A stretch of 64,000 nt of DNA from Evansella vedderi (GCF_030813435.1 NZ_JAUSUG010000014.1:1-64000), one strand, 5' to 3'. Counted from the first letter of the stretch, positions 55,691 to 63,976 are shown. Translations and numbers: made by a program. Notes: generated from the sequence alone by a model not told the origin.

Positions 55691-56478
55691 TGGGGAATAG
55701 AGTGAAGGCAATCGTATCCTATGACGGTACCCTCTTCTCAGGATATCAGGTTCAACCTGAGAAGAGGACTGTTCAAGGGGAATTGGAAAAGGCATTAGCA
55801 AGGATACACAAAGGGGATAAATGGAAGGTAACAGGTTCTGGGCGTACAGACACTGGTGTTCACAGCATTGGGCAAACAATACATTTTGACACAACCCTTT
55901 CTATTCCAGCCGAGAGATGGCCAAATGCCTTAAACAGCTTACTTCCCGAAGATATAATGGTCAGAGAAGTTACCTACGTGGATCCAGATTTTCATGCCCG
56001 ATATGATACAGTAGGGAAGGAATACGTTTATCAAGTAAATAATTCGAAAAAGAAGAATATATTTAAAAGGAACTATATGTATCATTACCCATATGAACTT
56101 TCCCTTTCAGAAATGAAACGAGCCGCGGTACTTCTTATGGGAACTCATGACTACTCTAGCTTCTCTTCACCGAGGACCAGCGTAGTGGATAAGGTACGAA
56201 CGATCTTTCATGTTGGAATAGAAAAAAAAGAGGACGAATGGATTTTCCGTTACATAGGTACTGGATTTCTTTATCAAATGGTCCGCATTCTCACAGGAAC
56301 CCTTTTGGAAGTTGGGAAAGGGAAAATTGAGGCAGATATTATCCCTTCTATTATTGAAGGGAAAGACCGGGACTTAGCCGGTCCTACCATCCCCGGGAAT
56401 GGCCTTTATTTAACGAAAGTTTTTTATGAAAAACAAAAACTCCAGGAGGAACTGGATAAACTGCAAAAATCCATGTAA
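55690..56478 (+). CDS. truA: TruA, tRNA pseudouridine(38-40) synthase
   Basis: 262 residues. It makes pseudouridine in the anticodon arm of many tRNAs. The catalytic aspartate is D54 in GSGRTDTGVHS (49-59). YDGTLFSGYQVQP is the N-terminal signature (11-23). ATG at 55690 follows GGAGGTGG and overlaps the ecfT stop by one base. A perfect 12-bp hairpin lies within codons 14-26. Confidence 0.96.
   Translation: MGNRVKAIVSYDGTLFSGYQVQPEKRTVQGELEKALARIHKGDKWKVTGSGRTDTGVHSIGQTIHFDTTLSIPAERWPNALNSLLPEDIMVREVTYVDPDFHARYDTVGKEYVYQVNNSKKKNIFKRNYMYHYPYELSLSEMKRAAVLLMGTHDYSSFSSPRTSVVDKVRTIFHVGIEKKEDEWIFRYIGTGFLYQMVRILTGTLLEVGKGKIEADIIPSIIEGKDRDLAGPTIPGNGLYLTKVFYEKQKLQEELDKLQKSM
55731..55767 (+). other. 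Perfect hairpin inside the truA coding region
   Basis: CCTCTTCTCAGG (55731-55742) and CCTGAGAAGAGG (55756-55767) are perfect complements with a 13-base loop that itself contains CAGGTT/AACCTG. It covers the conserved LFSGYQVQPEKR codons. Confidence 0.75.
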
Positions 56479-56600
56479 ATAAATGTATATATTTTGCTGT
56501 TTCGAGTGCAATTTTACCTTGGCATGAATCAATTATCTTTTAGAAAATAGCCAATCGTAGAAAAAAATTAAATGACAACGAATCCTGGTGTAACATTTTG

Positions 56601-56629
56601 TTGACATGGCCTTTCATATGTTATATGAT
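56601..56629 (+). promoter_or_regulatory. Sigma-A promoter of rplM-rpsI
   Basis: TTGACA (56601-56606), 17 bases, TATGAT (56624-56629). Confidence 0.82.
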
Positions 56630-56631
56630 GA

Positions 56632-56725
56632 TATACGGTATTTCTATACCCACTAGCCCCGGGTAAGGAATCTACAGTAGAATTTGTTAATTGACGCTTA
56701 AGTTTTTGTGAAATTTGATTTGGAG
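56632..56725 (+). promoter_or_regulatory. Probable L13 leader
   Basis: The leader between promoter and rplM contains GGTATTTCTATACCCACTAG, CCCCGGG and paired segments, and is in the position of the L13 leader described in Firmicutes. I recognise it by position and part of the sequence only; a covariance search should confirm it. Confidence 0.5.
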
Positions 56726-56733
56726 GGAAACAA

Positions 56734-57171
56734 ATGCGTACGACATATATGGCAAAGCCAAGTGAAATCGACCGTAAATGGTATGTTGTAGATGCTGAAG
56801 GTCAAACACTAGGTCGTCTTGCAAGTGAAGTAGCAAGCATCCTACGTGGTAAACATAAACCAACATTTACTCCGCATATCGATACAGGAGATCACGTAAT
56901 CATTATCAATGCAGAGAAAATTCATTTAACAGGTAACAAATTAGCTGACAAGAAGTACTACCGTCACAGTCAATATCCAGGAAGCCTTAAGGAAACGACT
57001 GCTGGTGAAATGTTAGCTAAAAAGCCAGAGCGAGTACTTGAATTAGCAATCAAAGGAATGCTTCCAAAGAATTCCCTTGGTCGTAAGCAAGGTATGAAGC
57101 TTCACGTATTTGCAGGAAGTGAACACAACCATCAAGCTCAAAAACCGGAAGTATACGAACTACGCGGTTAA
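56734..57171 (+). CDS. rplM: Ribosomal protein L13
   Basis: 145 residues, an early 50S assembly protein. [20 protein letters not shown] is the N-terminus and [19 protein letters not shown] the signature. GGAGGG before ATG. Followed after 22 bases by rpsI. Confidence 0.98.
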   Translation: MRTTYMAKPSEIDRKWYVVDAEGQTLGRLASEVASILRGKHKPTFTPHIDTGDHVIIINAEKIHLTGNKLADKKYYRHSQYPGSLKETTAGEMLAKKPERVLELAIKGMLPKNSLGRKQGMKLHVFAGSEHNHQAQKPEVYELRG

Positions 57172-57193
57172 TTATAGAAGGAGGAAATTTTAC

Positions 57194-57586
57194 ATGGCAC
57201 AAGTTCAATATTATGGAACAGGTCGTCGTAAGAACTCCGTTGCACGTGTGCGTTTAGTTCCGGGAGACGGACGCATCGTTATCAACAACAGAGATATCAA
57301 CGACTACTTTGACCTTGAAACATTAAAATTAATTGTTAAACAACCACTAGTGGAAACTCAAACAGAAGGTACGTATGACGTATTAGTATCTGTTAAAGGT
57401 GGAGGCTACACAGGACAAGCGGGTGCAATCCGTCACGGAGTTGCCCGTGCACTTCTTTTAGCTGACCCTGAGTACCGTGGTTCATTAAAGAAAGCAGGCT
57501 TCTTGACTCGTGACGCTCGTATGAAAGAGCGTAAGAAATACGGTCTTAAAGCTGCTCGTCGTGCACCTCAGTTCTCAAAGCGTTAA
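57194..57586 (+). CDS. rpsI: Ribosomal protein S9
   Basis: 130 residues. Its C-terminal tail, ending APQFSKR, reaches the P-site t[17 protein letters not shown] is the N-terminal signature. ATG at 57194 follows AAGGAGG; an ATG within rplM is out of context. Confidence 0.98.
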   Translation: MAQVQYYGTGRRKNSVARVRLVPGDGRIVINNRDINDYFDLETLKLIVKQPLVETQTEGTYDVLVSVKGGGYTGQAGAIRHGVARALLLADPEYRGSLKKAGFLTRDARMKERKKYGLKAARRAPQFSKR

Positions 57587-57601
57587 TTACCAACGCTTCA
57601 A

Positions 57602-57637
57602 AGGCTCTCAACCGATTTTGGTTGGGGGTCTTTTTTA
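57602..57637 (+). terminator. Terminator of rplM-rpsI
   Basis: GGCTCTCAACC and GGTTGGGGGTC pair (with G-T pairs) around GATTTT, followed by six T. Confidence 0.8.
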
Positions 57638-57686
57638 TTGTTGAAACTATATTTTTCTGAATGTGGATAACTGTGGCTGAATAATC

Positions 57687-57810
57687 GTCTAGCTTCAGTG
57701 CCTACTCGCTCGAGGTCAAATGTTTTGCCCGAATGAAAAGTAAAAAGCACTTTTTTTTGGTCAAAAGCATTTGCTGGTCGCTCGTGAGCAAGGCGCTTGT
57801 GCTTTTGTTC
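57687..57810. repeat. Palindromic intergenic repeat of a common Bacillaceae type
   Basis: GTCTAGCTTCAGTGCCTACTC at the left, CTCGAGGTCAAATG inside, and GCATTTGCTGGTCGCTCGTG with AAGGCGCTTGTGCTTTTG at the right form an imperfect long hairpin with an A/T-rich centre. I know sequences of this form (GTCTAGCTCCAG.. to ..AAGGCGCTT) from many Bacillus genomes. It is distinct from the MITE-like family described above. It fills most of the rpsI-ybaK gap. Confidence 0.7.
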
Positions 57811-57928
57811 TTTTATACAAAGGAACATTTACCTTGGTGTCATTTCACTATTGGTTCCAAGTATTTGCCCTTATTGAATCGCCTCAGTTAATCAACACTA
57901 AAAATAAAAAAACGAGAGGCGATGCCGA

Positions 57929-58366
57929 ATGAACGTTGTAACGGATTTAGGCGAAAGAAGAAGGAAAAAGCAATGGAAATTCGAGCGGAGCATGCTTCGT
58001 TCATTGAAAATAGATGACATGAGGAAGGACGTTCATGATCAGTTCTTCCATAACTTAATCGGTCAATCAGTGGGGAAGCTTTACCTCGTTGATTACTGTT
58101 TAGACATTGGAATTGATGCTTATTTATTGGGTTCTGAATATGGGCGTTTCGGTTATTATGGTGAAACGGCCGAACAAGTACAAGAAAGGTGTAGAGGAGA
58201 GCTTAATGCTTATATTGAACAAACAACTGGTCAATTTGGCGCATGGTTTAGTTTAACAGAACAGGAAAAGGAAATTCAGCGTGAAAAATGTAGAGCTTTT
58301 ATATTGCGTTGGTGGAAAAAGGGGTTTCAAGAAGGTGAAAAAAAATATCGTCTTAGGCTCCATTAA
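57929..58366 (+). CDS. ybaK: YbaK, DUF2521 family protein
   Basis: A 145-residue soluble protein of unknown function, conserved in spore-forming Bacillaceae next to cwlD. No catalytic motif is visible. The N-terminus is basic (ERRRKKQWKFERSML) and the C-terminal third is rich in Trp, Lys and Glu (RWWKKGFQEGEKKYR). The ribosome site GAGGCG is moderate. Identification rests on gene order and general similarity. Confidence 0.75.
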   Translation: MNVVTDLGERRRKKQWKFERSMLRSLKIDDMRKDVHDQFFHNLIGQSVGKLYLVDYCLDIGIDAYLLGSEYGRFGYYGETAEQVQERCRGELNAYIEQTTGQFGAWFSLTEQEKEIQREKCRAFILRWWKKGFQEGEKKYRLRLH

Positions 58367-58427
58367 ATAATCATAAACTCAACCTCGTCCCATATAAATA
58401 GAAAAGAAGGACAAGGGGGGCGGGGTT

Positions 58428-59138
58428 GTGAAAAGAGCATGGAAACTAATAGCTATTGCAGTAGTAATTGGAATACTTATTGGGATTATTGAAATACAAT
58501 TAATTAGTAAAAATTCTACAGGATGGCACCTTCCATTGTCTGGAAAGGTAATTGTCATTGATCCAGGGCATGGAGGGATAGATGGCGGAGCTACTTCTAA
58601 AAGCGGAACATTGGAAAAAGATGTTACCTTAGATGTTAGCTTCATGCTTAGGGATTACCTGCAGCAAGCTGGTGCTCTTGTTATAATGACTCGCGAAGGT
58701 GACCATGATTTAGCTAGTGATAGCACCCAAAGAGTGCGCTCGCGAAAAGTTGAAGACCTTAGAAAACGTGTATCAATTATAAATGAAACTGGTGCAGATT
58801 TATTTATCAGTATACATTTAAATTCGATACCATCCCCTAGATGGCGCGGAGCACAAACTTTTTACAATAGAGCCATTGAAGGAAATGAAGAATTAGCTAA
58901 GCAAATTCAAGGGGAAATACGACGTAACTTAGAAAACACCGATCGTGAAGCCAAGCCAATAAATAGTGTTTATATACTCCAACAAGCCAATATACCAGGT
59001 GCTCTTGTTGAAGTTGGCTTCCTATCTAATCCTACAGAAGCAGAACTATTAAACACAAAGGATTACCAAGTGAAAGTAGCTGCTTCCATATACGAAGGAA
59101 TTCTCCGATATGCAAGTGACGACCCTTTACCTAATTAA
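58428..59138 (+). CDS. cwlD: CwlD, spore-cortex N-acetylmuramoyl-L-alanine amidase
   Basis: A 236-residue amidase of the Amidase_3 family. It strips the peptide from muramic acid so that muramic-delta-lactam can form in the spore cortex. An N-terminal signal anchor (about 7-26) places it outside the membrane. The zinc ligands are H48 in IDPGHGG, E63, and the later SIHLNS histidine. The catalytic Glu is in the VEVGFLSN segment. The start is GTG after a GGGGCGGGG site. The 3' end forms part of its terminator. Confidence 0.93.
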   Translation: MKRAWKLIAIAVVIGILIGIIEIQLISKNSTGWHLPLSGKVIVIDPGHGGIDGGATSKSGTLEKDVTLDVSFMLRDYLQQAGALVIMTREGDHDLASDSTQRVRSRKVEDLRKRVSIINETGADLFISIHLNSIPSPRWRGAQTFYNRAIEGNEELAKQIQGEIRRNLENTDREAKPINSVYILQQANIPGALVEVGFLSNPTEAELLNTKDYQVKVAASIYEGILRYASDDPLPN

Positions 59139-59152
59139 GGTAAAGGTTTTTT
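59124..59152 (+). terminator. Terminator overlapping the end of cwlD
   Basis: CCTTTACCT (59124-59132) and AGGTAAAGG (59138-59146) with a 5-base loop that contains the stop codon, then six T. The stem uses the last codons of cwlD. Confidence 0.92.
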
Positions 59153-59187
59153 GCGTAATTGTTCCGCCTGTAGCGGATCCAAGCCAG
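59152..59187 (+). repeat. End fragment of the dispersed MITE-like repeat (copy 6)
   Basis: TGCGTAATTGTTCCGCCTGT then AGCGGATCCAAGCCA. It matches the corresponding end of copies 1 and 2 nearly base for base. Only this end is present, directly after the cwlD terminator. Confidence 0.75.
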
Positions 59188-59279
59188 TTAATATTCTTCT
59201 AAAACAACCATCTTTAGAAAACAGTCTTTCAAAAAAATAATAACGTGTGATATACATCAACATGAATTAATTAGGAATA

Positions 59280-59288
59280 TGTTATACT
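59280..59288 (+). promoter_or_regulatory. Extended -10 promoter of salA
   Basis: TG-T-TATACT (59280-59288) is an extended -10 element. No good -35 is seen at the right distance, which such promoters do not need. Confidence 0.5.
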
Positions 59289-59335
59289 AATCTTGAGTGT
59301 TTGGGAATACATACATGTTTAAAGGCGGTGTTACA

Positions 59336-60385
59336 ATGATAACGGAAGAACAAGTGCTTGAAGCACTTAAAGGAGTTCAAGAACCTCAATTACAAAAAAG
59401 TCTTGTTGAAATCAATGCAATAAGAGAAATAAAAATAAAGGGAGATATGGTTAGCCTAAAAATAGCTTTAGCTCAAACAGGGACTGCTGAACAAATGCAG
59501 CTTCAACAGCAGGTTGTAGGAGCTGTGAAGGGTGCAGGAGCGGAATCAGTAGGTCTACGCTTTGAAAAGCTTTCAGATGAAGAGCTAAGCCAGTATGGTG
59601 GACAAACTGGGAATGAAAAGAAGTCTCTTTTAGATCGTACGGATGAAACAACCTTTATAGCTGTAACTAGTGGTAAAGGCGGAGTAGGTAAATCAACCGT
59701 TTCTGTAAATTTAGCCACATCCTTAGCTCGAAAAGGAAAAAAAGTCGGTATCATTGATGCAGACATATACGGTTTTAGTGTTCCGGACATGATGGGAATT
59801 GAAGAAAGACCAAAAGTAGTTGGTCAACGCATTTATCCAGTTAACCGTTTTGATGTCCAAGTTATTTCCATGGGATTCTTTGTAGAGGATAATTCACCAA
59901 TTATTTGGCGTGGTCCAATGCTTGGGAAAATGTTGAATAATTTCTTCTCTGAAGTGGAATGGGACGAGTTAGATTATCTTATTCTAGACTTACCCCCAGG
60001 AACAGGTGATGTGGCGTTAGATGTACACTCTATGCTCCCGACATCAAAAGAAATAATTGTAACTACTCCACATGCTACAGCAGCATTTGTTGCTGCACGT
60101 GCTGGTGCTATGGCCATCAAAACGGAGCATGAGATCTTAGGGGTTGTTGAGAATATGGCTTACTTTGAAAGTAAAGTTACTGGAGAAAAGGAATATGTTT
60201 TTGGTAAAGGTGGCGGAGAAAAGCTCGCCAAGGAATTAAATACAGAAGTACTAGCTCAAATTCCGTTAGGGCAGCCTGAAATTGATGATGATAATTTTGC
60301 TCCATCCATCTATGATACAGAGCACCCAATAGGTAAAATTTATTTAGATATGGCTGATAAAGTCATTGAAAAGACATCAAAATAA
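59336..60385 (+). CDS. salA: SalA, Mrp-family ATPase and regulator
   Basis: 349 residues. The N-terminal domain (1-90) is of the MIP18/DUF59 type. The P-loop ATPase has the deviant Walker A SGKGGVGKST (112-121), then DADIYGFSVPDMMG and LPPGTGD. Mrp proteins that carry Fe-S clusters have a CxxC pair after ENMxYF. Here that region reads ENMAYFESKVTGEKEY with no cysteine, as in B. subtilis SalA, which represses scoC instead. The start is the ATG at 59336 after AAAGGCGGTG. Confidence 0.92.
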   Translation: MITEEQVLEALKGVQEPQLQKSLVEINAIREIKIKGDMVSLKIALAQTGTAEQMQLQQQVVGAVKGAGAESVGLRFEKLSDEELSQYGGQTGNEKKSLLDRTDETTFIAVTSGKGGVGKSTVSVNLATSLARKGKKVGIIDADIYGFSVPDMMGIEERPKVVGQRIYPVNRFDVQVISMGFFVEDNSPIIWRGPMLGKMLNNFFSEVEWDELDYLILDLPPGTGDVALDVHSMLPTSKEIIVTTPHATAAFVAARAGAMAIKTEHEILGVVENMAYFESKVTGEKEYVFGKGGGEKLAKELNTEVLAQIPLGQPEIDDDNFAPSIYDTEHPIGKIYLDMADKVIEKTSK

Positions 60386-60394
60386 AACCACTTA

Positions 60395-60424
60395 AAGGCG
60401 CATACCAAAAATGGAATGCGCCTT
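60395..60424. terminator. Convergent terminator-like hairpin between salA and gerD
   Basis: AAGGCGCAT (60395-60403) and ATGCGCCTT (60416-60424), a perfect 9-bp stem. T-rich sequence follows loosely on both strands, so it may serve both genes. Confidence 0.6.
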
Positions 60425-60449
60425 CATTTGTTTAGACATTAAGTTAAAC

Positions 60450-61067
60450 CTACTCTTCTCCTGAATCCCCTTCTTGCTCCTGTTTTTCTTTTTCCTCTTC
60501 TTTTTTCTGCATTTGTTCTTCCGCTACATTGGACATAATTTCATTAAGTTTAGCAATAAAATAAGGACTTTCAAATGCTTCGGTCATTACGTTCATAACC
60601 TGCTGACGATATTCTTTACTTTGCATTAACTCCAAATATTCCTCTTCCATTTCAGGATCCTTTAAAATAGAAATCATCATTCCTTGATATTCAGGGTCCT
60701 TCATAAGACTTTTTAATATCCTTTCATTTTCCTGTTGCATACTCTGAGCAAAGGATTGAGCAAATTCAGGATCCTGCATAACAGACTGCCAATATTCCTT
60801 ACCTGCTTCAGAGGTTAAAGTTGTACGGATTGTTTCAGTAACATAATCCTGTTCCATGACGATTGCAGACTTAACTTCATCATCCTCTAATACGTCTTTA
60901 ATAGCTTGCTTGCCCTCATCGGTTTTTAACATATCTACCATCATTTTTTTTGTGCTCTCATAATCAGGCTGCTGTGAGCTTTGCTCTTCCATTGCTGCAC
61001 AGCCCGAGATAAAAAAGCTGATAATTAGTCCTAAACAAAGAATGGATAATCTATATTTATGCACCAC
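60450..61067 (-). CDS. gerD: GerD, spore germination lipoprotein
   Basis: A 205-residue lipoprotein of the spore inner membrane that is needed to cluster germinant receptors. The signal peptide ends in the lipobox ISGC, with C23 as lipidation site. The rest is helical and strongly charged, with a Lys/Glu-rich tail (EEEKEKQEQEG). The start is GTG (a second GTG follows at once) about 11 bases after AAAGGAG. It runs against salA and kbaA, as in B. subtilis. Confidence 0.93.
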   Translation of the reverse strand: MVHKYRLSILCLGLIISFFISGCAAMEEQSSQQPDYESTKKMMVDMLKTDEGKQAIKDVLEDDEVKSAIVMEQDYVTETIRTTLTSEAGKEYWQSVMQDPEFAQSFAQSMQQENERILKSLMKDPEYQGMMISILKDPEMEEEYLELMQSKEYRQQVMNVMTEAFESPYFIAKLNEIMSNVAEEQMQKKEEEKEKQEQEGDSGEE

Positions 61068-61101
61068 TGTAAAGCGGCTCCTTTCTTTCTGCTTTTGTTC
61101 A

Positions 61102-61132
61102 TAATATGGTTTAGATGAAGTGATTTTATACT
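61102..61132 (-). promoter_or_regulatory. Possible sigma-G promoter of gerD
   Basis: On the minus strand, AGTATA (61127-61132) and CATATTA (61102-61108) are separated by 18 bases. This resembles the forespore sigma-G pattern (TGAATA, CATACTA), in line with gerD being a sigma-G gene in B. subtilis. Confidence 0.35.
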
Positions 61133-61335
61133 GTTTTTAAGACATACCTTATTGGAAAAACTAAAAGAAAGGTAACTATTCCCTTTGTAAGTTTTACTAT
61201 ATTCGACAATATTATTACATTTTTTTCTAAGTTAAGAAGGATAGGGAAAAATGTAGAAAAAAGTAGCGGAGTAAATTAAAAATTTGATAGAATGAAGGGT
61301 AGGACTTGAGTGAATATGTCAGGAGGATTTTGACT

Positions 61336-61980
61336 GTGAATACAAGAAAAGTTGTTTATTTATTTTATACAACCCTCTTAATCGGCACAACTGCTGGTTT
61401 TATAATGGGACTCACCCTCGATTGGCGAACGCATATGAATGATATAAGCAATGGTAATTTTGGTGGGATTATCATGATTGGAATTACTGCCTCCATTTGG
61501 ACGGTTATTGCTCAAATGGGTTTCTTTGCTTACTTAACAGTACACCGTTTCGGATTAGGTATATTTAAGACGGTGAAGCTATGGACACAAGTACAGGTTG
61601 TTATTATTGGTTTTGCATTATTTGATCTAATGTTTTTCCGTCATATGGCTTTTGCAGAAGAGGGACAAACAATGTTGGATTTTGCTTTATTACCTTTTCT
61701 CCTTTTAGTTTATGCGACGATCGTTGCTTACATTAAGAGTAAGGATACCAATTGGCTGGCCTTTGTTCCCACTCTATTTTTTATGGTTGTTGTTACAACA
61801 ATCGAATGGATTCCTGCTCTCAGGGAAAATGATTTTACGTTTTTAAGTACCTCGATTGTTACTTTACTAGTAGCTAATACATGGCAAGTACTCGTACTAC
61901 ACCGGTTGCATGAGACCCCATCCAAAGAAAGTAAAAAAACAGTAAGTAAAGTAAATCCAAAAGCCCAACCATCTAAATGA
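61336..61980 (+). CDS. kbaA: KbaA, membrane activator of the KinB sporulation pathway
   Basis: A 214-residue protein with about six membrane helices (first span VVYLFYTTLLIGTTAGFIMG, about 6-25). In B. subtilis KbaA is needed for KinB signalling into the Spo0 phosphorelay. I start it at GTG 61336, nine bases after AGGAGG; upstream in-frame TTG codons overlap or precede that site. The C-terminal tail is basic (KESKKTVSKVNPKAQPSK). Its last codons form the terminator. Confidence 0.88.
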   Translation: MNTRKVVYLFYTTLLIGTTAGFIMGLTLDWRTHMNDISNGNFGGIIMIGITASIWTVIAQMGFFAYLTVHRFGLGIFKTVKLWTQVQVVIIGFALFDLMFFRHMAFAEEGQTMLDFALLPFLLLVYATIVAYIKSKDTNWLAFVPTLFFMVVVTTIEWIPALRENDFTFLSTSIVTLLVANTWQVLVLHRLHETPSKESKKTVSKVNPKAQPSK

Positions 61981-61994
61981 TGGTGGGCTTTTTC
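61961..61994 (+). terminator. Terminator overlapping the end of kbaA
   Basis: AAGCCCAACCATC and GATGGTGGGCTT pair with one bulge around the stop codon, then TTTTT. Confidence 0.85.
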
Positions 61995-62029
61995 AAAAAA
62001 AAACACCCAAGCGTAGTGCTTGAATGTTT
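61995..62029 (-). terminator. Terminator of pdaB
   Basis: Read on the minus strand, CATTCAAGC-ACTAC-GCTTGGGTG is followed by nine T. It abuts the kbaA terminator, so the two genes end back to back. Confidence 0.85.
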
Positions 62030-62037
62030 TACTTATT

Positions 62038-62796
62038 TTAATAAATTTCTTGAGTAGCTACATCCGCTCCTGATAGTAAGTCAGAAATTGTACTGAACTT
62101 GAAGCCTTGACCTTTTAATTGATCTATGATGATTGGTAAAGCTTCTTTTGTTTGTTTTGCGGAGTCAGATGCGTGCAATAGAACGATATCTCCATTTGTA
62201 ACATTAGTAGTTACGTTTTCCACAATTTGATCTACACCTGGATTTTGCCAGTCTTCTGAATTGATACTCCAGTGAATAACATCGTAATTAAGATTCTCTG
62301 CTACCGTTAGAACTCTTTCATCAAAGCTTCCATTTGGAGGTCTTAAATACTTTGGAACCTCTTGGCTAACTTCCTGGATAATTCGATGGGCTGTCTGAAT
62401 ATCCTTTTGTATTTTTTCTTCATCCCATTTAGTGTAATGTTCATGTTGATAACCATGACTACCAAGTTCATGACCGTCTTCAAGGATACGTTCTACCACT
62501 TCTGGGTGTCGTTCTGCCCAGCTTGCTGAAACGAAGAATGTTGCCGTAAGGTCATGCTCCTTTAATGTATCAAGAATAGGTATTGCCCGTTCTTCTCCCC
62601 AACTAATATTAAAGGTAAGGGCGACTTGCTTTTCTTGTGATTCAACTTTGTAGATGGCTACTGGCTTATCATCTGATGTAAAAACGGCTACTTGTGGACT
62701 TTCAACGTATAAAATTCCTGCTGTAAAAAATGCAGCAACTGCGATAATCATGTATCGTTTCAATGTTTTTGCATTCCAAACCCAAATAAAATTCAT
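62038..62796 (-). CDS. pdaB: PdaB, sporulation polysaccharide deacetylase
   Basis: A 252-residue NodB-family protein with an N-terminal membrane anchor (about 13-30). PdaB keeps spores stable late in sporulation in B. subtilis. Motif 2 SHGYQH (113-118) has both metal histidines, RPPNGSFD (152-159) is motif 3, and HASDS near the end is motif 5. Motif 1 reads TFNISWG (61-67): the aspartate that usually begins it (TFD) is N63. The start is ATG 62796 after AAGGGGGAC; a longer frame upstream lacks a site. Confidence 0.92.
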   Translation of the reverse strand: MNFIWVWNAKTLKRYMIIAVAAFFTAGILYVESPQVAVFTSDDKPVAIYKVESQEKQVALTFNISWGEERAIPILDTLKEHDLTATFFVSASWAERHPEVVERILEDGHELGSHGYQHEHYTKWDEEKIQKDIQTAHRIIQEVSQEVPKYLRPPNGSFDERVLTVAENLNYDVIHWSINSEDWQNPGVDQIVENVTTNVTNGDIVLLHASDSAKQTKEALPIIIDQLKGQGFKFSTISDLLSGADVATQEIY

Positions 62797-62918
62797 TACT
62801 AGTCCCCCTTGTCCAATCTTTAATTTATATGTATTCATTGGACAGGCAGTTATGAATAAAAAATGGAAAAAACGAAAATAATTTCTCATACACGATAAAT
62901 TTAGGGGGTACATAGTAA

Positions 62919-63164
62919 ATGTTAGGCTTAATGTTATCTAGCAAAGAATCACAAGAAATGGAATATTTACTAAAAAGAGAGCTAGAGGAGCTGTTACTTG
63001 ATTTATCGGATTCAAGAATTGATGGAATTGTAAAAAGAGCAATGGAAGAAAGATACCAAATGATTTTTAAATTGTATAAAAGGTTCACAACCCAGAAAGA
63101 ATACTTAAAGTATGTTCGGCACCGAAATCATTCGGATAAATACAAAACCTCACAAACGGATTGA
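62919..63164 (+). CDS. Small helical protein of unknown function
   Basis: 81 residues, rich in Glu, Lys, Arg and Leu, predicted all-helical (KESQEMEYLLKRELEELLLD, then VKRAMEERYQMIFKLYKRF). No cysteine, no signal peptide, no membrane span. A good ribosome site (TTAGGGGG) precedes the ATG. I recall similar short genes beside pdaB in other Bacillaceae, but no function. It stands divergent from pdaB, upstream of the tRNA promoters. Confidence 0.7.
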   Translation: MLGLMLSSKESQEMEYLLKRELEELLLDLSDSRIDGIVKRAMEERYQMIFKLYKRFTTQKEYLKYVRHRNHSDKYKTSQTD

Positions 63165-63189
63165 CAAGTGTGTAGAAAAATATTATATT
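63161..63189 (+). promoter_or_regulatory. Promoter P1 of the tRNA cluster
   Basis: TTGACA (63161-63166), 17 bases, TATATT (63184-63189). It overlaps the end of the small gene. Confidence 0.65.
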
Positions 63190-63274
63190 TATTTAGTTGC
63201 TGTTTGTTGGATATGTTGTTTATTTGGATGATTAAATTGGAAAAAAGTAACAATATTTTTTTGTGAAATAACCC

Positions 63275-63303
63275 TTGCATTTGATTAAAAAAAATAGTAT
63301 TAT
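63275..63303 (+). promoter_or_regulatory. Promoter P2 of the tRNA cluster
   Basis: TTGCAT (63275-63280), exactly 17 bases, TATTAT (63298-63303), with an A/T-rich upstream region like an UP element. Tandem promoters of this kind are usual for stable RNA operons. Confidence 0.75.
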
Positions 63304-63396
63304 AGCAAATGTCTGATTAAACTTTGCTCCTCATCCATTTGATTGAGGCTTGCCAGATACAGGTTGTTACACTAACCTATTTGGATAATGTTTTGT

Positions 63397-63472
63397 TCCA
63401 CAGTAGCTCAGTTGGTAGAGCAATCGGCTGTTAACCGATCGGTCGCAGGTTCGAGTCCTGCCTGTGGAGCCA
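63397..63472 (+). tRNA. tRNA-Asn (GTT)
   Basis: 76 bases, full cloverleaf with acceptor TCCACAG/CTGTGGA, anticodon GTT in CTGTTAA, T-loop TTCGAGTCC, and encoded CCA. Confidence 0.96.
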
Positions 63473-63473
63473 T

Positions 63474-63549
63474 GCTTCCTTAGCTCAGTAGGTAGAGCGC
63501 ATCCATGGTAAGGATGAGGTCAGCGGTTCAAGCCCGCTAGGAAGCTCCA
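63474..63549 (+). tRNA. tRNA-Thr (GGT)
   Basis: 76 bases, acceptor GCTTCCT/AGGAAGC, anticodon GGT in CATGGTA, T-arm GGTTCAAGCC, CCA encoded. Confidence 0.95.
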
Positions 63550-63554
63550 AAGAT

Positions 63555-63629
63555 GGCCCGTTGGTCAAGTGGTTAAGACACCGCCCTTTCACGGCGGTAA
63601 CACGGGTTCGAATCCCGTACGGGTCACCA
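63555..63629 (+). tRNA. tRNA-Glu (TTC)
   Basis: 75 bases, acceptor GGCCCGT/ACGGGTC, anticodon TTC in CTTTCAC, T-loop GGTTCGAATCC, CCA encoded. Confidence 0.96.
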
Positions 63630-63678
63630 CTTCTTATAGTACTATTGTTTTAGGTTATCTACTTTTTATTATTAAAAA

Positions 63679-63754
<76 letters not shown>

Positions 63755-63775
63755 CTTAATAATTTTAAGTAATGA

Positions 63776-63850
63776 TGGGCTATAGCCAAGCGGTAAGGCA
63801 ACGGATTTTGATTCCGTCATGCGAAGGTTCGAATCCTTCTAGCCCAGCCA
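63776..63850 (+). tRNA. tRNA-Gln (TTG)
   Basis: 75 bases, acceptor TGGGCTA/TAGCCCA, anticodon TTG in TTTTGAT, CCA encoded. In Bacillus it is first charged with Glu by GltX. Confidence 0.96.
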
Positions 63851-63856
63851 TTATAC

Positions 63857-63932
63857 GAGCCATTAGCTCAGTTGGTAGAGCATCTGACTTTTAATCAGAG
63901 GGTCGAAGGTTCGAGTCCTTCATGGCTCACCA
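63857..63932 (+). tRNA. tRNA-Lys (TTT)
   Basis: 76 bases, acceptor GAGCCAT/ATGGCTC, anticodon TTT in CTTTTAA, T-arm GGTTCGAGTCC, CCA encoded. Confidence 0.96.
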
Positions 63933-63976
63933 TTTTTGTTTTACTGCATATGGTGACAAGAGACCGTTAAAACAAC

